A stretch of DNA of 64,000 nt, from assembly GCF_001400735.1 (NCBI RefSeq), contig NZ_LJPW01000059.1, positions 1 to 64,000 of the forward strand. Direction: 5' to 3'. Within the stretch, counting starts at the first letter, position 1, and every line of letters begins with the position of its first letter. This DNA comes from Pseudomonas caricapapayae (GTDB taxonomy: Bacteria; Pseudomonadota; Gammaproteobacteria; Pseudomonadales; Pseudomonadaceae). The position numbers and the translations under genes were made by a program. The notes below the pieces were generated by a model. That model did not search any database. It had not been told where the DNA came from and was given only the letters and a program-made list of their open reading frames with translations. Positions 36,116 through 45,924 of the stretch are shown here, piece by piece.

Positions 36116-37077
36116 TTCGCTCGACCCCTTCCAGCGAAGAACGCGAGGTAGTACGCAGGGCGGCGCAGTGGCTCGCGCTTCTGGAATCCGGCGGTGCCAG
36201 CGAAGAAGATCACGCCATGCTGCAGCACTGGCGCGATAGCTCTGCCAGTCATGAGCGCGCCTGGCAAAAGGCGCAACAGCTGCGGCAGCGTTTTTTCGGC
36301 CTGCCTGCCAATCTGGCTATGGCTACTCTGGATCGTCCCGACAAGGCAAGACGCGCGGCGCTCAAACGGGCGCTGGGCGCTGTCGCACTGGTCCCTACCG
36401 CCTGGCTGGTGGGCCGTCAGCTGCCACTGGATGTCTGGCGCGCCGACCTGCAAACCTCCGTCGGCGAACACAAGCGCCTGTCGCTAGCCGATGGCAGCAC
36501 CTTGCAACTGAACACAGACAGCGCGGTAAACGTCGATCTGGGTGCACGCCGAATCAGCCTTGTGCGGGGTGAGATAGCACTCAAGGTGCCGGGCAGTGCA
36601 GCGCTGACAATCAACGGTCCTTACGGGCGCATCGTGGTCAGTCAGAGCGAAGTCTGTGTACGTCTCAACGAAAGCGACTGCCGCGTATCGGTGGTCAGCG
36701 GTCTGGTGCAACTTTATCCGTTGCAGGGGCCCGTGCTGGCATTGCGTGCGCAACAGCAGGTCAGCCTCAGGCAGAGCGGAGCAGGGCCGGTCAGCGCCTT
36801 CGACGCCTTGCTGCCCGGCTGGCGAGACGATGTATTGACCGCGCAGAACCAGCAACTGGGGGATTTCCTGCGTGAGCTGGGTCGCTATCGTCCCGGCTTG
36901 TTGCGCTGGGAACCGGCACTTGAAACCCTGCGAGTGACGGGCAGTTTCAGGCTCGACAATACCGACCGCGTACTTTCGTTGCTGGCTGCCAGCCTGCCGG
37001 TGGAGGTGCAGATGCGTACCCGCTACTGGGTCACGCTGGTGCCTCGAAAAAACATTTCGACAAAAAATAATGCGTGA
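36109..37077 (+). CDS. FecR-type anti-sigma factor / transmembrane sensor
   Basis: 322 residues. It has an N-terminal cytoplasmic sigma-binding domain (about 10-60, WLALLESGGASEEDHAMLQHW), one membrane segment near 85-105 (AVALVPTAWLVGRQL region), and a periplasmic FecR domain (about 110-210) beginning TSVGEHKRLSLADGSTLQLNTDS. The C-terminus ends in a DUF4974/STN-like segment (VTGSFRLDNTDRVLSLLAAS). It holds the adjacent sigma factor inactive, or activates it, according to the state of the TonB receptor. The GTG at 36109 or the one at 36112 overlaps the acsS stop, so the two are translationally coupled. Confidence 0.9.
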   Translation: MVIRSTPSSEEREVVRRAAQWLALLESGGASEEDHAMLQHWRDSSASHERAWQKAQQLRQRFFGLPANLAMATLDRPDKARRAALKRALGAVALVPTAWLVGRQLPLDVWRADLQTSVGEHKRLSLADGSTLQLNTDSAVNVDLGARRISLVRGEIALKVPGSAALTINGPYGRIVVSQSEVCVRLNESDCRVSVVSGLVQLYPLQGPVLALRAQQQVSLRQSGAGPVSAFDALLPGWRDDVLTAQNQQLGDFLRELGRYRPGLLRWEPALETLRVTGSFRLDNTDRVLSLLAASLPVEVQMRTRYWVTLVPRKNISTKNNA

Positions 37078-37147
37078 AGCTGTCCCTTTTTTTTGTCTCG
37101 CTGGTCATTTCAGGTAAGTGCACAAAAAAATACGAGAGTTTCCCTCT

Positions 37148-39550
37148 ATGTCCGCAGTGTCTTCCTACCGTTTGCGTCCGCTTTTGCATTTCAGCCTTTT
37201 GCTGACGTTGAGTTCCAGTCCGTTGTTTGCCTCGACCAGTTGGGCCGAAACCTCGGGCAGGCGTGCCTATGAAGTGCCTGCCGGCAGCCTGAGCGCCGCG
37301 CTTACCCGTTTTGCCGGTCAGGCCGGGGTCAACCTGTCGGTAGATCCCGCATTGGTGAACGGTCGAAACAGTTCAGGTCTGTCTGGCGAGTTTGCGGTTG
37401 AGGAAGGGTTTGCACGCCTGCTGCAAGGTTCCGGCCTGCAACTGGTGCCGGTCGGTGAACAGGCCTACACACTGGTCCCGGCCCCTGAAGGCGCTGGTTT
37501 GCAACTCGCACCTACCTCGATTGTCGGTGATAGCGGTTCTACGGACGGCCAGGAGTACGCAGGTGGCCAGGTGGCCCGCAAAGGTTCGCAAGGGATGCTG
37601 GGTTCTCGGGATTTCATGGAAACGCCTTTCAGCATGACCACTTACACCAAGGACGCGGTGAAAAACCAGCAGGCCCGCACCCTGGGCGACCTGATTGCCA
37701 GCGATCCTTCGGTACGTGCCACCAACCCGGCAGGCGGGCGCTACGAACAGTTCACCATTCGCGGCTTCAGCCTGTTCAACAGTGATGTCTCCTACAACGG
37801 CTTGTACGGCATCCTGCCCACCTACACGATCGACATGGAAATGGCCGAACGGGTGGACATTCTCAAGGGACCAAGCCAGTTGATTAATGGCATTTCGCCG
37901 CGCGGCAGTGTCGGCGGCGGAATCAACGTGGTCCCCAAGCGTGCAACGGATAAACCCATCACCGAGCTGACCACCAGCTATGCCTCCAAAGGGCAGGCGG
38001 GCGCAGCCGTGGATGTGGCACGCCGGTTCGGTGAAGACGACAAGTTCGGTATCCGTTTCAACGGCGTCAAACAGTCCGGCGACACGGAATGGGATCATCA
38101 GAGCGTTGATCGCGACATGGCCGTGCTGGGCCTGGATTTCCGCGGCGACCGTCTGCGTCTGTCAACGGATATCGGGCACACCGAACGTGACACCGATGCC
38201 CCTCAGGAGCGCGTGCAGGTAGGTGCCAATGCGAAGGTACCGAATGCCAACGATGTTCGTGACAACTATGCGCAGTCCTGGAGCAAGGCACGTACCCGGG
38301 ATACCTTCGGCGCAGTGAATGCCGAATATGATCTCAGCGACTCGGTCATGCTGTACGGCGGTGTCGGTGCGCGTAAGAGTAACCACGATTTCCTTCGTCA
38401 TGCGGTATCGGTCACCAACGATGCAGGCGACTTCAGCGTTCAGCCGCGTGACTTCACGCGTGACGAAAATGTCCGCACGGCCACCGCTGGCGTGCGCAAC
38501 TGGTTCCATACCGGGCCGGTCAGTCACGAAGTCAATCTGGCCGCCAGTTATTTCTATATGGACTTTGAAAACGGCGGTGCACGTTATGCTGCCGCGCCCA
38601 GCAATCTCTATAACCCGGTCGATACGCCGACACCTGCCAACCCCACGCGTGCCGACTCCAAGGTTTACACAGAAAACCGTTTCAGCGGCGTTGCCCTTAC
38701 CGACACACTGGGTTTCTTCGATGATCGCCTTCTGCTGACACTCGGTGCGCGCTGGCAACGCGTCAAGGTTGATGACTGGACCGACGACGTCAAAGGCGAC
38801 ACGGCATACGACGAGGAAAAGGTCTCTCCATCAGGCGGCATTCTGTACAAGGTGACCGACGATCTGTCCGTGTACGCCAATTACATGGAAGGCCTGAGCC
38901 AAGGCAAGATCGCTCCGTCGACCTCGGTGAACGAAGACCAGATCTTCCCGCCGTTCGTCAGCCGGCAGGTTGAGGTGGGGGCCAAGTATGACCTGGGGTC
39001 ATACGCCTTCACCGCCAGCGTATTCCGGATCAAGCAACCAGCCTATGAAACCAATACGACGTCGCGAGTCTTTGGTCCGAACGGCAAGCGCCGCAACGAT
39101 GGTGTCGAGCTGACCATGTTCGGCGAACCTCTCAAGGGCTTCCGCCTGCTGGGCGGTCTGATGTACATCGACAGCGAACTGACCAACACCGTCAACGGTG
39201 CGTTCGACGGCAACCGGGCTCCGGCCACACCCAAATACAACGTCAATCTGGGGGCCGAATGGGACGTGCCAAGCGTCAAGGGCCTGACCCTGACCGGCCG
39301 TGGCATCTATACCGGCTCGCAGTACCTGGACCAGGCCAACAGCAAAAGCATCGACTCTTCCGAGCGCTTCGACGTAGGCGCGCGGTATGCGTTCAAGGTC
39401 GATCAGAAGGACATCACGTTGCGCGCCAACGTCGAGAACGTCATGAATAAGTACTACTGGAGTTCGGCCGGCGCATCGGATGACAGCGAACCGGGGCTGA
39501 CCCTGTCGACACCCAGGACCTATCTGCTTTCAGCCACTATCGGGTTCTGA
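37148..39550 (+). CDS. TonB-dependent ferric-siderophore receptor with signalling domain (achromobactin receptor)
   Basis: 800 residues from ATG 37148, which has a GAGAG about nine bases upstream. Signal peptide about 1-35. A secretin/TonB short N-terminal domain follows (about 42-95, YEVPAGSLSAALTRFAGQAG), the part that signals to FecR. The plug domain (about 145-270) includes TIRGFSLFNSDVSYNGLYG and ERVDILKGPSQLINGISP. The C-terminal barrel ends in Phe (SATIGF). It is an outer-membrane receptor that takes up a ferric hydroxycarboxylate siderophore using TonB energy. It lies between acsS/fecR-type genes and acsF, so ferric achromobactin is the likely ligand. Confidence 0.92.
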   Translation: MSAVSSYRLRPLLHFSLLLTLSSSPLFASTSWAETSGRRAYEVPAGSLSAALTRFAGQAGVNLSVDPALVNGRNSSGLSGEFAVEEGFARLLQGSGLQLVPVGEQAYTLVPAPEGAGLQLAPTSIVGDSGSTDGQEYAGGQVARKGSQGMLGSRDFMETPFSMTTYTKDAVKNQQARTLGDLIASDPSVRATNPAGGRYEQFTIRGFSLFNSDVSYNGLYGILPTYTIDMEMAERVDILKGPSQLINGISPRGSVGGGINVVPKRATDKPITELTTSYASKGQAGAAVDVARRFGEDDKFGIRFNGVKQSGDTEWDHQSVDRDMAVLGLDFRGDRLRLSTDIGHTERDTDAPQERVQVGANAKVPNANDVRDNYAQSWSKARTRDTFGAVNAEYDLSDSVMLYGGVGARKSNHDFLRHAVSVTNDAGDFSVQPRDFTRDENVRTATAGVRNWFHTGPVSHEVNLAASYFYMDFENGGARYAAAPSNLYNPVDTPTPANPTRADSKVYTENRFSGVALTDTLGFFDDRLLLTLGARWQRVKVDDWTDDVKGDTAYDEEKVSPSGGILYKVTDDLSVYANYMEGLSQGKIAPSTSVNEDQIFPPFVSRQVEVGAKYDLGSYAFTASVFRIKQPAYETNTTSRVFGPNGKRRNDGVELTMFGEPLKGFRLLGGLMYIDSELTNTVNGAFDGNRAPATPKYNVNLGAEWDVPSVKGLTLTGRGIYTGSQYLDQANSKSIDSSERFDVGARYAFKVDQKDITLRANVENVMNKYYWSSAGASDDSEPGLTLSTPRTYLLSATIGF

Positions 39551-39911
39551 GTCGAATCGGGTCCTAAACCGACGCGAGTGCCCAGGGACGGGCTTACCCG
39601 CGTGCTGAACAAACTGGAAGTACGCAACGAGGTATAAACAGGCAGCGATAACATAATCAATGTAGCGACAGTGACAGAAGCATCGGTTATTTCAATATTC
39701 TGTTTCTGCGTTGTAGACCTGTCACACGTGCCCATCCAAGTAAAGGCACTTTAAATATTACCGATCTTAAGACTGGCCCGTTCGCGCGCCTTGCAACTTA
39801 TCGCGCGCGCACGCTCGGACATTTAAATTTTCATCGTATTTTTAATACAACGGGTTGCACTTTCAGGGAAATGATAATAGTTTGCATCCGGAATCCAGCG
39901 AGGACTTACAG
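39551..39911. other. Intergenic region between receptor gene and acsF
   Basis: 361 bases with no credible gene. The second half is A+T-rich (for example ATTTAAATTTTCATCG near 39821) and contains the probable acsF promoter and a Fur-box-like site at 39867-39885. No clear terminator for the receptor gene is seen. Confidence 0.6.
39867..39885. promoter_or_regulatory. Fur-box-like site upstream of acsF
   Basis: GGAAATGATAATAGTTTGC matches the 19-bp Fur consensus at 13 positions, including an unbroken AATGATAAT. It is 27-45 bases before the acsF ATG and includes a -10-like GATAAT, so Fur-iron would be expected to block the achromobactin operon. Confidence 0.65.
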
Positions 39912-41288
39912 ATGTTGAATAATGGCCTATTGCACTCTACTACGTCGCAGAAAACCAATGCCAACTATCTGGACCGGCAGAGCCAGTTTGAATCCAATGT
40001 AAGAAGTTACCCGCGAAAGTTGCCATTGGCCATCGCCAAAGCGCACGGAGTGTGGGTGACGGATGTTGAAGGCACCACCTACCTGGACTGCCTGGCCGGC
40101 GCCGGAACGCTAGCGCTAGGCCACAATCACGAAGCCATCATGGCCAGTCTCGACAGCTTCCTGACGTCCGGAATGCCGATGCACACCCTCGACCTGACCA
40201 CAGCGGTGAAGGACGCCTTCAGCGAAACGCTGCTGAGTCTGCTGCCGGGGCAGGGACGCGATTACTGCCTGCAGTTCTGCGGTCCATCCGGTGCCGATGC
40301 TGTCGAAGCCGCGATCAAGCTGGCCAAGACTGCTACCGGACGCCACAACATCATCAGCTTTTCCGGCGCTTACCATGGCATGACCCACGGAGCCCTGGCG
40401 CTGACCGGCAACACTGCGCCGAAGAATGCTGTCGCCAACCTCATGCCTGGTGTGCAATTCCTTCCGTACCCCCATGAGTACCGCTGTCCCCTGGGCATTG
40501 GCGGTGAAGCCGGCACGGATGCGCTGAGCTACTACTTCACCCAGTTCATCGAAGACGTGGAAAGCGGCGTATCCCTGCCAGCCGCTGTGATTCTGGAAGC
40601 GGTACAGGGCGAAGGCGGCGTCAACCCGGCACCTGCCACATGGCTGCGGCAGATTCGCGAGGTGACCCGCAAGCACGGCATTCTGCTGATTCTGGATGAA
40701 GTGCAGGCGGGCTTCGGACGTACCGGCAAGATGTTCGCCTTCGAACACGCCGGGATCGAACCCGACATCATCGTCATGTCCAAGGCGGTTGGCGGCGGCC
40801 TGCCGTTGGCCGTGCTCGGCTTCAAGCGCGAGTTCGACGCCTGGGCACCGGGCAATCACGCGGGCACGTTCCGCGGTAATCAGATGGCGATGGCCACCGG
40901 CCTTGCGACGCTTGAGGTGCTGCAACGGCAGAACCTCGCTGCCCAGGCTGCCAAACGGGGCGACTGGCTCAAGGAGAAGCTCGGCCTTTTGCAACAACGC
41001 TACCCGATGATGGGCCAGGTGCGCGGACGCGGGCTGATGCTGGGCATCGAGATCGTCGATGAGCGCAAGCCGGCCGACCGCCTCGGCAGTTTGCCAATGG
41101 ACCCGGAGCTGGCAGTTGCGATTCAGCAGCACTGTTTCAGGCAAGGATTGTTGCTTGAGCGGGGCGGCCGAAATGGCAATGTCATCCGTTTGTTGCCGCC
41201 GTTGATCATTACCGAAGAACAATGCCAACTGGTGGTTCAGCGATTCGAGGATGCCCTCAAGGCAGCCGTGGCCCAGCGCCGCAAATAA
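39912..41288 (+). CDS. acsF: Diaminobutyrate--2-oxoglutarate aminotransferase, AcsF
   Basis: 458 residues. Class III aminotransferase: PLP Lys291 in [26 protein letters not shown] with the cofactor Asp, and [17 protein letters not shown] in the phosphate loop. It is most like EctB/DABA aminotransferases, which make 2,4-diaminobutyrate from aspartate semialdehyde and glutamate; diaminobutyrate is a building block of achromobactin. ATG 39912 is chosen for its GAGGA seven bases upstream and the Fur box before it; an upstream in-frame TTG at 39855 would place the box inside the coding region. First gene of the long acs/cbr operon; 226 bp separate it from acsD. Confidence 0.93.
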   Translation: MLNNGLLHSTTSQKTNANYLDRQSQFESNVRSYPRKLPLAIAKAHGVWVTDVEGTTYLDCLAGAGTLALGHNHEAIMASLDSFLTSGMPMHTLDLTTAVKDAFSETLLSLLPGQGRDYCLQFCGPSGADAVEAAIKLAKTATGRHNIISFSGAYHGMTHGALALTGNTAPKNAVANLMPGVQFLPYPHEYRCPLGIGGEAGTDALSYYFTQFIEDVESGVSLPAAVILEAVQGEGGVNPAPATWLRQIREVTRKHGILLILDEVQAGFGRTGKMFAFEHAGIEPDIIVMSKAVGGGLPLAVLGFKREFDAWAPGNHAGTFRGNQMAMATGLATLEVLQRQNLAAQAAKRGDWLKEKLGLLQQRYPMMGQVRGRGLMLGIEIVDERKPADRLGSLPMDPELAVAIQQHCFRQGLLLERGGRNGNVIRLLPPLIITEEQCQLVVQRFEDALKAAVAQRRK

Positions 41289-41514
41289 ACAGTTCGACAC
41301 AGCACACAAGTAACAGGGTCACCGCGCGCACACCAGAACATGCAAACAACGTTTGACTGAGCGAATCAATCGCACGCCGTGCAAACACTTATACCGTGGC
41401 GGGCTATAGGCAATAAGCCATATAGACAGTTGAGCCGTTGTGCTTCAAGCGGTACACCCGCGCTTGTTGCAACGTCATTTAAACAGTAAGCGTCAAGGCG
41501 ACTGTGGAGCAGAC

Positions 41515-43299
41515 ATGACCAATACCGATCGCACCGTTTTATCAAACATGGTGAGCGAACTGGCAACCACTCGTGCATTACTTAATTGCCTGATCAAGGA
41601 GTTTGCATTGCCCGAACACTGCCTTCATTACACCTGGCCCCAAGGCATGCAAGGTATTGCACCGGGCAGTTTTGTGGATGGCGGACAATGGAAAGGCATT
41701 CCACTGACCATCAGCCTGCCCAATCAGCAACAATTCTTTGTGCTGGTGGACCGCCGTGACCATCTGGGCAGTCATCGCTACCTTTCCGATGTTTACGCAC
41801 GCCAGGGGCAGGGCACCTGGCACTGCCTGGCCTTTGCCGAGTTCGTACGGCAACTGCTGGCGGCCTGCGAGCACATGACCCGGGCCAGCAATGACGAGCT
41901 GCTCGATCAGGTTCTGCAAAGCCAGCACCTGACGGCTGCCATCGTTGCCCACAACATGACCGGTCAGCACCCGGCGCCCCTCAGCGGCTACCTGGCGAGC
42001 GAACAGGGCTTGTGGTTCGGTCATCCCAATCACCCGGCCCCCAAGGCGCGTCTGTGGCCGGCACATCTGGCTCAGGAGACTTACGCACCCGAGTTTCAGG
42101 CGCAGACCGCGCTGCATGTGTTTGAAGTGCCGCTGGACGGGCTGCGGATTACCGCCAATGGTTTGAGCGAGTCGGAGGTGATGGCAGGGTTCGCCGACCA
42201 GTCACGGGCGCGACCGGGGCATGCTCTGATCTGCATGCATCCGGTGCAGGCCCAACTGTTCATGCAAGACCGTCGCGTACAACGCCTGATCGAGCTCGGG
42301 CAGATCAGCGATCTCGGCACCAGCGGACCGCTTGCCAGCCCGACAGCTTCGATGCGCACCTGGTACATCGAAGGGCATGACTACTTCATCAAGGGCTCAC
42401 TGAACGTACGCATTACCAACTGCGTTCGGAAAAATGCCTGGTACGAACTGGAAAGCACGCTGATCATCGACGAATTGTTTCAGCGCTTGCAGCAGACGCG
42501 CCCGGAAACCCTGGGCGGCCTGTCCACCGTGGCCGAACCCGGTTCGATGAGCTGGGCTCCAGCAGGCGCAAGCGAGACTGACGGCCACTGGTTTCGCGAA
42601 CAGACGGGCGCAATTCTGCGGGAAAATTTCTGCCGCCGGTCCGGCGCAGACTGCAGCGTGATGGCGGGCACCCTGTTTGCACGTGATCTGCGTTCACGCC
42701 CATTGGTGCATGACTTCCTGCAGGGTTTCAACGGCGGCGCACTGGAGGACCGGCACCTGCTGGACTGGTTCGACGAGTACCAGTCCTTGCTGCTGCGCCC
42801 GGTCATGGCGCTGTTCTTCAATCATGGCATCGTGATGGAGCCGCATTTGCAGAATGCGGTACTGATTCACGATAACGGTCGTCCGCAACAACTGCTGCTG
42901 CGCGACTTCGAAGGCGTCAAGCTGACTGACGAGCTGGGCATCAAGGCTATTCAGGTCGGGCTGCACCCACGGATTCGTCAGTCATTGCTCTATACACGCG
43001 AACAGGGCTGGAACCGCATCACCTATTGCCTGCTGATCAACAACTTGTCCGAGGCTGTGCTGGCCTTGAGCTGGGAGCGTCCGCACCTGGCCCCGCAGAT
43101 GTGGCAACGGGTCGAGCAGCAGTTGCAGCGGATTCGTGACGAACTGGTGCTGCCTGCGCCAGAGCTGGACGCGCTGATCGCCGGCCAGCCGATCGCCTGC
43201 AAGACCAACCTGAAGGTCCGGCTTGCCGCCAAGGCCGACCGTGAGGCCAATTATGTGCGCCTTGCCTCACCGTGGGGTACGGAGGCACGTTATGCATAA
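41515..43299 (+). CDS. acsD: NIS siderophore synthetase AcsD (IucA/IucC family)
   Basis: 594 residues from ATG 41515 (GGAG six bases upstream). IucA/IucC synthetase: the conserved ATP-site region SPTASMRTWY-type segment near 285, the motif ICMHPVQAQLF (the family's HPxQ, here HPVQ), and the C-terminal FhuF-like part with GIVMEPHLQN. AcsD is the type A enzyme that uses ATP to join citrate to an amine or alcohol precursor (serine/ethanolamine), the first condensation in achromobactin assembly. It acts in the cytoplasm with AcsC and AcsA. Its stop overlaps the acsE start by 8 bases, indicating coupled translation. Confidence 0.93.
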   Translation: MTNTDRTVLSNMVSELATTRALLNCLIKEFALPEHCLHYTWPQGMQGIAPGSFVDGGQWKGIPLTISLPNQQQFFVLVDRRDHLGSHRYLSDVYARQGQGTWHCLAFAEFVRQLLAACEHMTRASNDELLDQVLQSQHLTAAIVAHNMTGQHPAPLSGYLASEQGLWFGHPNHPAPKARLWPAHLAQETYAPEFQAQTALHVFEVPLDGLRITANGLSESEVMAGFADQSRARPGHALICMHPVQAQLFMQDRRVQRLIELGQISDLGTSGPLASPTASMRTWYIEGHDYFIKGSLNVRITNCVRKNAWYELESTLIIDELFQRLQQTRPETLGGLSTVAEPGSMSWAPAGASETDGHWFREQTGAILRENFCRRSGADCSVMAGTLFARDLRSRPLVHDFLQGFNGGALEDRHLLDWFDEYQSLLLRPVMALFFNHGIVMEPHLQNAVLIHDNGRPQQLLLRDFEGVKLTDELGIKAIQVGLHPRIRQSLLYTREQGWNRITYCLLINNLSEAVLALSWERPHLAPQMWQRVEQQLQRIRDELVLPAPELDALIAGQPIACKTNLKVRLAAKADREANYVRLASPWGTEARYA

Positions 43300-44500
43300 G
43301 TTGCCGGAAACCGTGCTGGCCGCCATCAAAGAAGCCCAGGCGCTTGAAACCGACCCGCTGGCGGCTTTTGTCTACGATCTGGACGCCTTGCAGCAACACG
43401 TCAGCGAGGTCATGGCAGCTCTGCCTGCGGGCGTCGAGTTGTACTACGCGATCAAGGCCAACAGCGAAGCGCCAATGCTGGAAACCCTGGCACCGCTGGT
43501 CAGTGGCTTCGAAATCTCCTCCGGGGGCGAAATCGAGCGGGTGATGGCCTGTCCGACACGCAAGCCCTATGTGTTCTCCGGCCCTGGCAAACTTGATTCC
43601 GATCTGCGCTCGGCGCTGCTCAACAAGGTTGAGGCCATCCATCTGGAGAGCCTCAATGAAATTGCCCGCCTGCAACGTCTCGCCGAACAGACGGGACGGG
43701 TGCAGGCCGTGTTCCTGCGCATCAATCCCCACCTGCCCGCCGCACAGTCGAGCAAGCTGGCAATGGCCGGCACAGCGACCCCGTTCGGCATTGACGAAGC
43801 CGATCTGGCCGAAGCCGTCGGACGCGTAGACAGCGCCAGCCACCTGACGCTCAAAGGCTTCCATGTACATGCCATGTCGCATCAATTGTCGGTCGAACGT
43901 CACGAGCAGTTGCTGGATTTCTATCTGCAGCGCTGGCAGGAGTGGAAGGCGCTGGCCAGTTACCCGGACCAGTTGACCCACTTCAACGTTGGCGGCGGCA
44001 TTGGCGTCGATTACCTGAACACCCGGCAGTTCGACTGGCAGCGCCTGTGTCGCTATCTGGAAAAGCGTCTGGGCGAACAACATGACGCACCGATCCTGCG
44101 CTTTGAGCCGGGCCGTTTCATCAGTGCCTACTGCGGCTACTACGCCATTGAGGTCCTGGACAGCAAAACCAGCCACGGCGAGCATTTTCTGGTGTGTCGG
44201 GGCGGCACTCATCAGTTTCGCCTGCCGGTCGCGCAAAGCCATGACCATCCGGTTATCCATCTGCCGGGCAGGCCGGCGACTGCTGCCTCGGAAGAGCGGG
44301 CCTACACCGTTGTCGGGCAACTGTGCACGCCCAAGGACGTACTCAGCCGCCGCCAGTCGCTCAAGGGCGTGAGCATCGGTGATCTGCTGGTTCTGCCGCT
44401 GGCCGGGGCGTATGGCTACAACATCTCGCATGTCGATTTTCTCTGCCATCCACGACCGGCACAGCACTTCGTGCGTAACGGCGAACGGGTTCGCCAATGA
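43292..44500 (+). CDS. acsE: PLP-dependent decarboxylase AcsE (fold type III)
   Basis: 402 residues. It resembles the LysA / ornithine-diaminopimelate decarboxylase group: PLP Lys55 in YYAIKANSEAP, the phosphate-binding glycines NVGGGIGVDY (about 230-239), and FEPGRFIS near 270. In achromobactin synthesis this decarboxylase supplies the ethanolamine moiety from serine or a citryl-serine intermediate. ATG 43292 has GGAGG about six bases upstream, inside the end of acsD. The stop overlaps the next gene by ATGA. Confidence 0.92.
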   Translation: MHKLPETVLAAIKEAQALETDPLAAFVYDLDALQQHVSEVMAALPAGVELYYAIKANSEAPMLETLAPLVSGFEISSGGEIERVMACPTRKPYVFSGPGKLDSDLRSALLNKVEAIHLESLNEIARLQRLAEQTGRVQAVFLRINPHLPAAQSSKLAMAGTATPFGIDEADLAEAVGRVDSASHLTLKGFHVHAMSHQLSVERHEQLLDFYLQRWQEWKALASYPDQLTHFNVGGGIGVDYLNTRQFDWQRLCRYLEKRLGEQHDAPILRFEPGRFISAYCGYYAIEVLDSKTSHGEHFLVCRGGTHQFRLPVAQSHDHPVIHLPGRPATAASEERAYTVVGQLCTPKDVLSRRQSLKGVSIGDLLVLPLAGAYGYNISHVDFLCHPRPAQHFVRNGERVRQ

Positions 44501-45903
44501 CTTTGAACGTGCCACGCCGTTGGGTGGTGTTCAATGTGCTGCTCGGCACACTGACCGTCAGCCTCAGCAACAGCTCGCTCAACCCGGCGCTGCCAACGTT
44601 CATGGAGGCGTTTCGGGTCGGCCCCTTGCTGGCCACCTGGATCGTCGCGGGGTTCATGACCAGCATGGGCATGACCATGCCGCTGACCAGCTTTCTCAGT
44701 CAGCGCATCGGCCGTAAACGGCTGTACCTCTGGGGCGTAGCGCTGTTCATCGGGGGTTCCCTGCTGGGCGCACTGGCCGGTTCCATCGCGCTGGTGATCA
44801 CTGCGCGAGTGGTGCAGGGCATCGCCAGCGGGTTGATGATTCCGTTATCGCTGGCGATCATTTTCTCCGTGTATGAAAAACATGAGCGGGGCAGGGTGAC
44901 AGGGCTCTGGAGCGCAGCCGTGATGCTTGCTCCGGCGCTCGGTCCGCTGTGTGGCAGCCTGATGCTGGAGTGGTTCAGTTGGCGCTCGCTGTTCCTGATG
45001 AATGTCCCTATCGGACTGCTGGCCTTGTTGTTGGGCCTCGGTGTGCTGCCGGACTCCGAACCTGTCGAGCGCAAGCCGTTCGACCTGATCGGTTACCTGC
45101 TGGTTGCCTCCGGCATTGGCTTGCTGATGATAGCCATCAGCCGTATGCATCAGGCCCAGGCGCTGCTCGACCCGTTGAACCAGGGCATGGTGCTGATCGC
45201 GGTGGCCTGTCTGATCGCGTTCGTGCGGGTTGAATTGAGCCGCAAGGCACCGCTGCTGAATCTGCGGCTGTTCAACCTGCGCGGCTACCGTCTGAGCGTG
45301 ATCATTGCCGTGGTGCAATCGGTTGGCATGTTCGAATGCCTGGTCCTGTTGCCGCTGCTGGTGCAGACAGTGCTGGGCTACAACCCGATCTGGACCGGCC
45401 TGGCACTGCTCTGTACCGCCGCCTTCGCCAGTCTGTTCGGCCAGTGGGGCGGCAAGGCGCTGGACCGGCATGGTCCACGCACAGTGGTTGCTATCGGCCT
45501 GCTGCTGACCGGTATTTCAACCTTCGCGCTGGGCATGCTCAAGGCTGATACCGCCATTGGCGTGGTGTTCGTCTTGATGATGATTCGTGGCGCGGGTCTC
45601 GGGCTTTCCTACATGCCGGTGACAACGGCCGGGCTCAATGCCTTGCCCGAGCCGATGGTCACTCAGGGCGCGGCAATGAATAACATATCCCGCCGTCTCG
45701 TCGCGTCGCTGGCAATTGTCATCGCGTCGCTGTGGCTGGAGTTCCGCCTGAACACTGCGGGACCGGCTGCCACACCATCGGCCATCAGTGAAGTCTTCAT
45801 CGTCACCGGCCTGCTGATCCTGCTGGCGCTGCCGTGTGCCTGGCGCTTCCCGCTTAACGACGAACGCAGCGAGGCTCAGCCCGGTGCGGTCGAACCCCGA
45901 TAA
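44497..45903 (+). CDS. MFS transporter of the DHA2/EmrB type (probable achromobactin exporter, YhcA-like)
   Basis: 468 residues with about 14 membrane segments, the size and layout of the DHA2 drug:H+ antiporter family. The early motif ARVVQGIASGLMIPLSLAI is the motif-C-like stretch. Located between acsE and acsC and coupled to acsE (ATGA), it matches the yhcA position in known achromobactin clusters. The probable role is export of the finished siderophore across the inner membrane; that is inferred from context. Confidence 0.88.
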   Translation: MTLNVPRRWVVFNVLLGTLTVSLSNSSLNPALPTFMEAFRVGPLLATWIVAGFMTSMGMTMPLTSFLSQRIGRKRLYLWGVALFIGGSLLGALAGSIALVITARVVQGIASGLMIPLSLAIIFSVYEKHERGRVTGLWSAAVMLAPALGPLCGSLMLEWFSWRSLFLMNVPIGLLALLLGLGVLPDSEPVERKPFDLIGYLLVASGIGLLMIAISRMHQAQALLDPLNQGMVLIAVACLIAFVRVELSRKAPLLNLRLFNLRGYRLSVIIAVVQSVGMFECLVLLPLLVQTVLGYNPIWTGLALLCTAAFASLFGQWGGKALDRHGPRTVVAIGLLLTGISTFALGMLKADTAIGVVFVLMMIRGAGLGLSYMPVTTAGLNALPEPMVTQGAAMNNISRRLVASLAIVIASLWLEFRLNTAGPAATPSAISEVFIVTGLLILLALPCAWRFPLNDERSEAQPGAVEPR

Positions 45904-45924
45904 TTTTTCGTTCGAGGTATGAAC

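Noticed and set aside
37078..37147. Possible ECF-type promoter before the receptor gene
   Set aside because: Only poly-T and loosely matching elements were found; no convincing -35/-10 pair could be defined by eye.
39855..39911. Extended acsF start at TTG 39855
   Set aside because: It has no ribosome binding site and would put the Fur-like box inside the coding region; ATG 39912 has GAGGA at proper distance.
41440..41514. Extended acsD start at 41440
   Set aside because: The upstream codons are not family-like, and ATG 41515 has a good GGAG.
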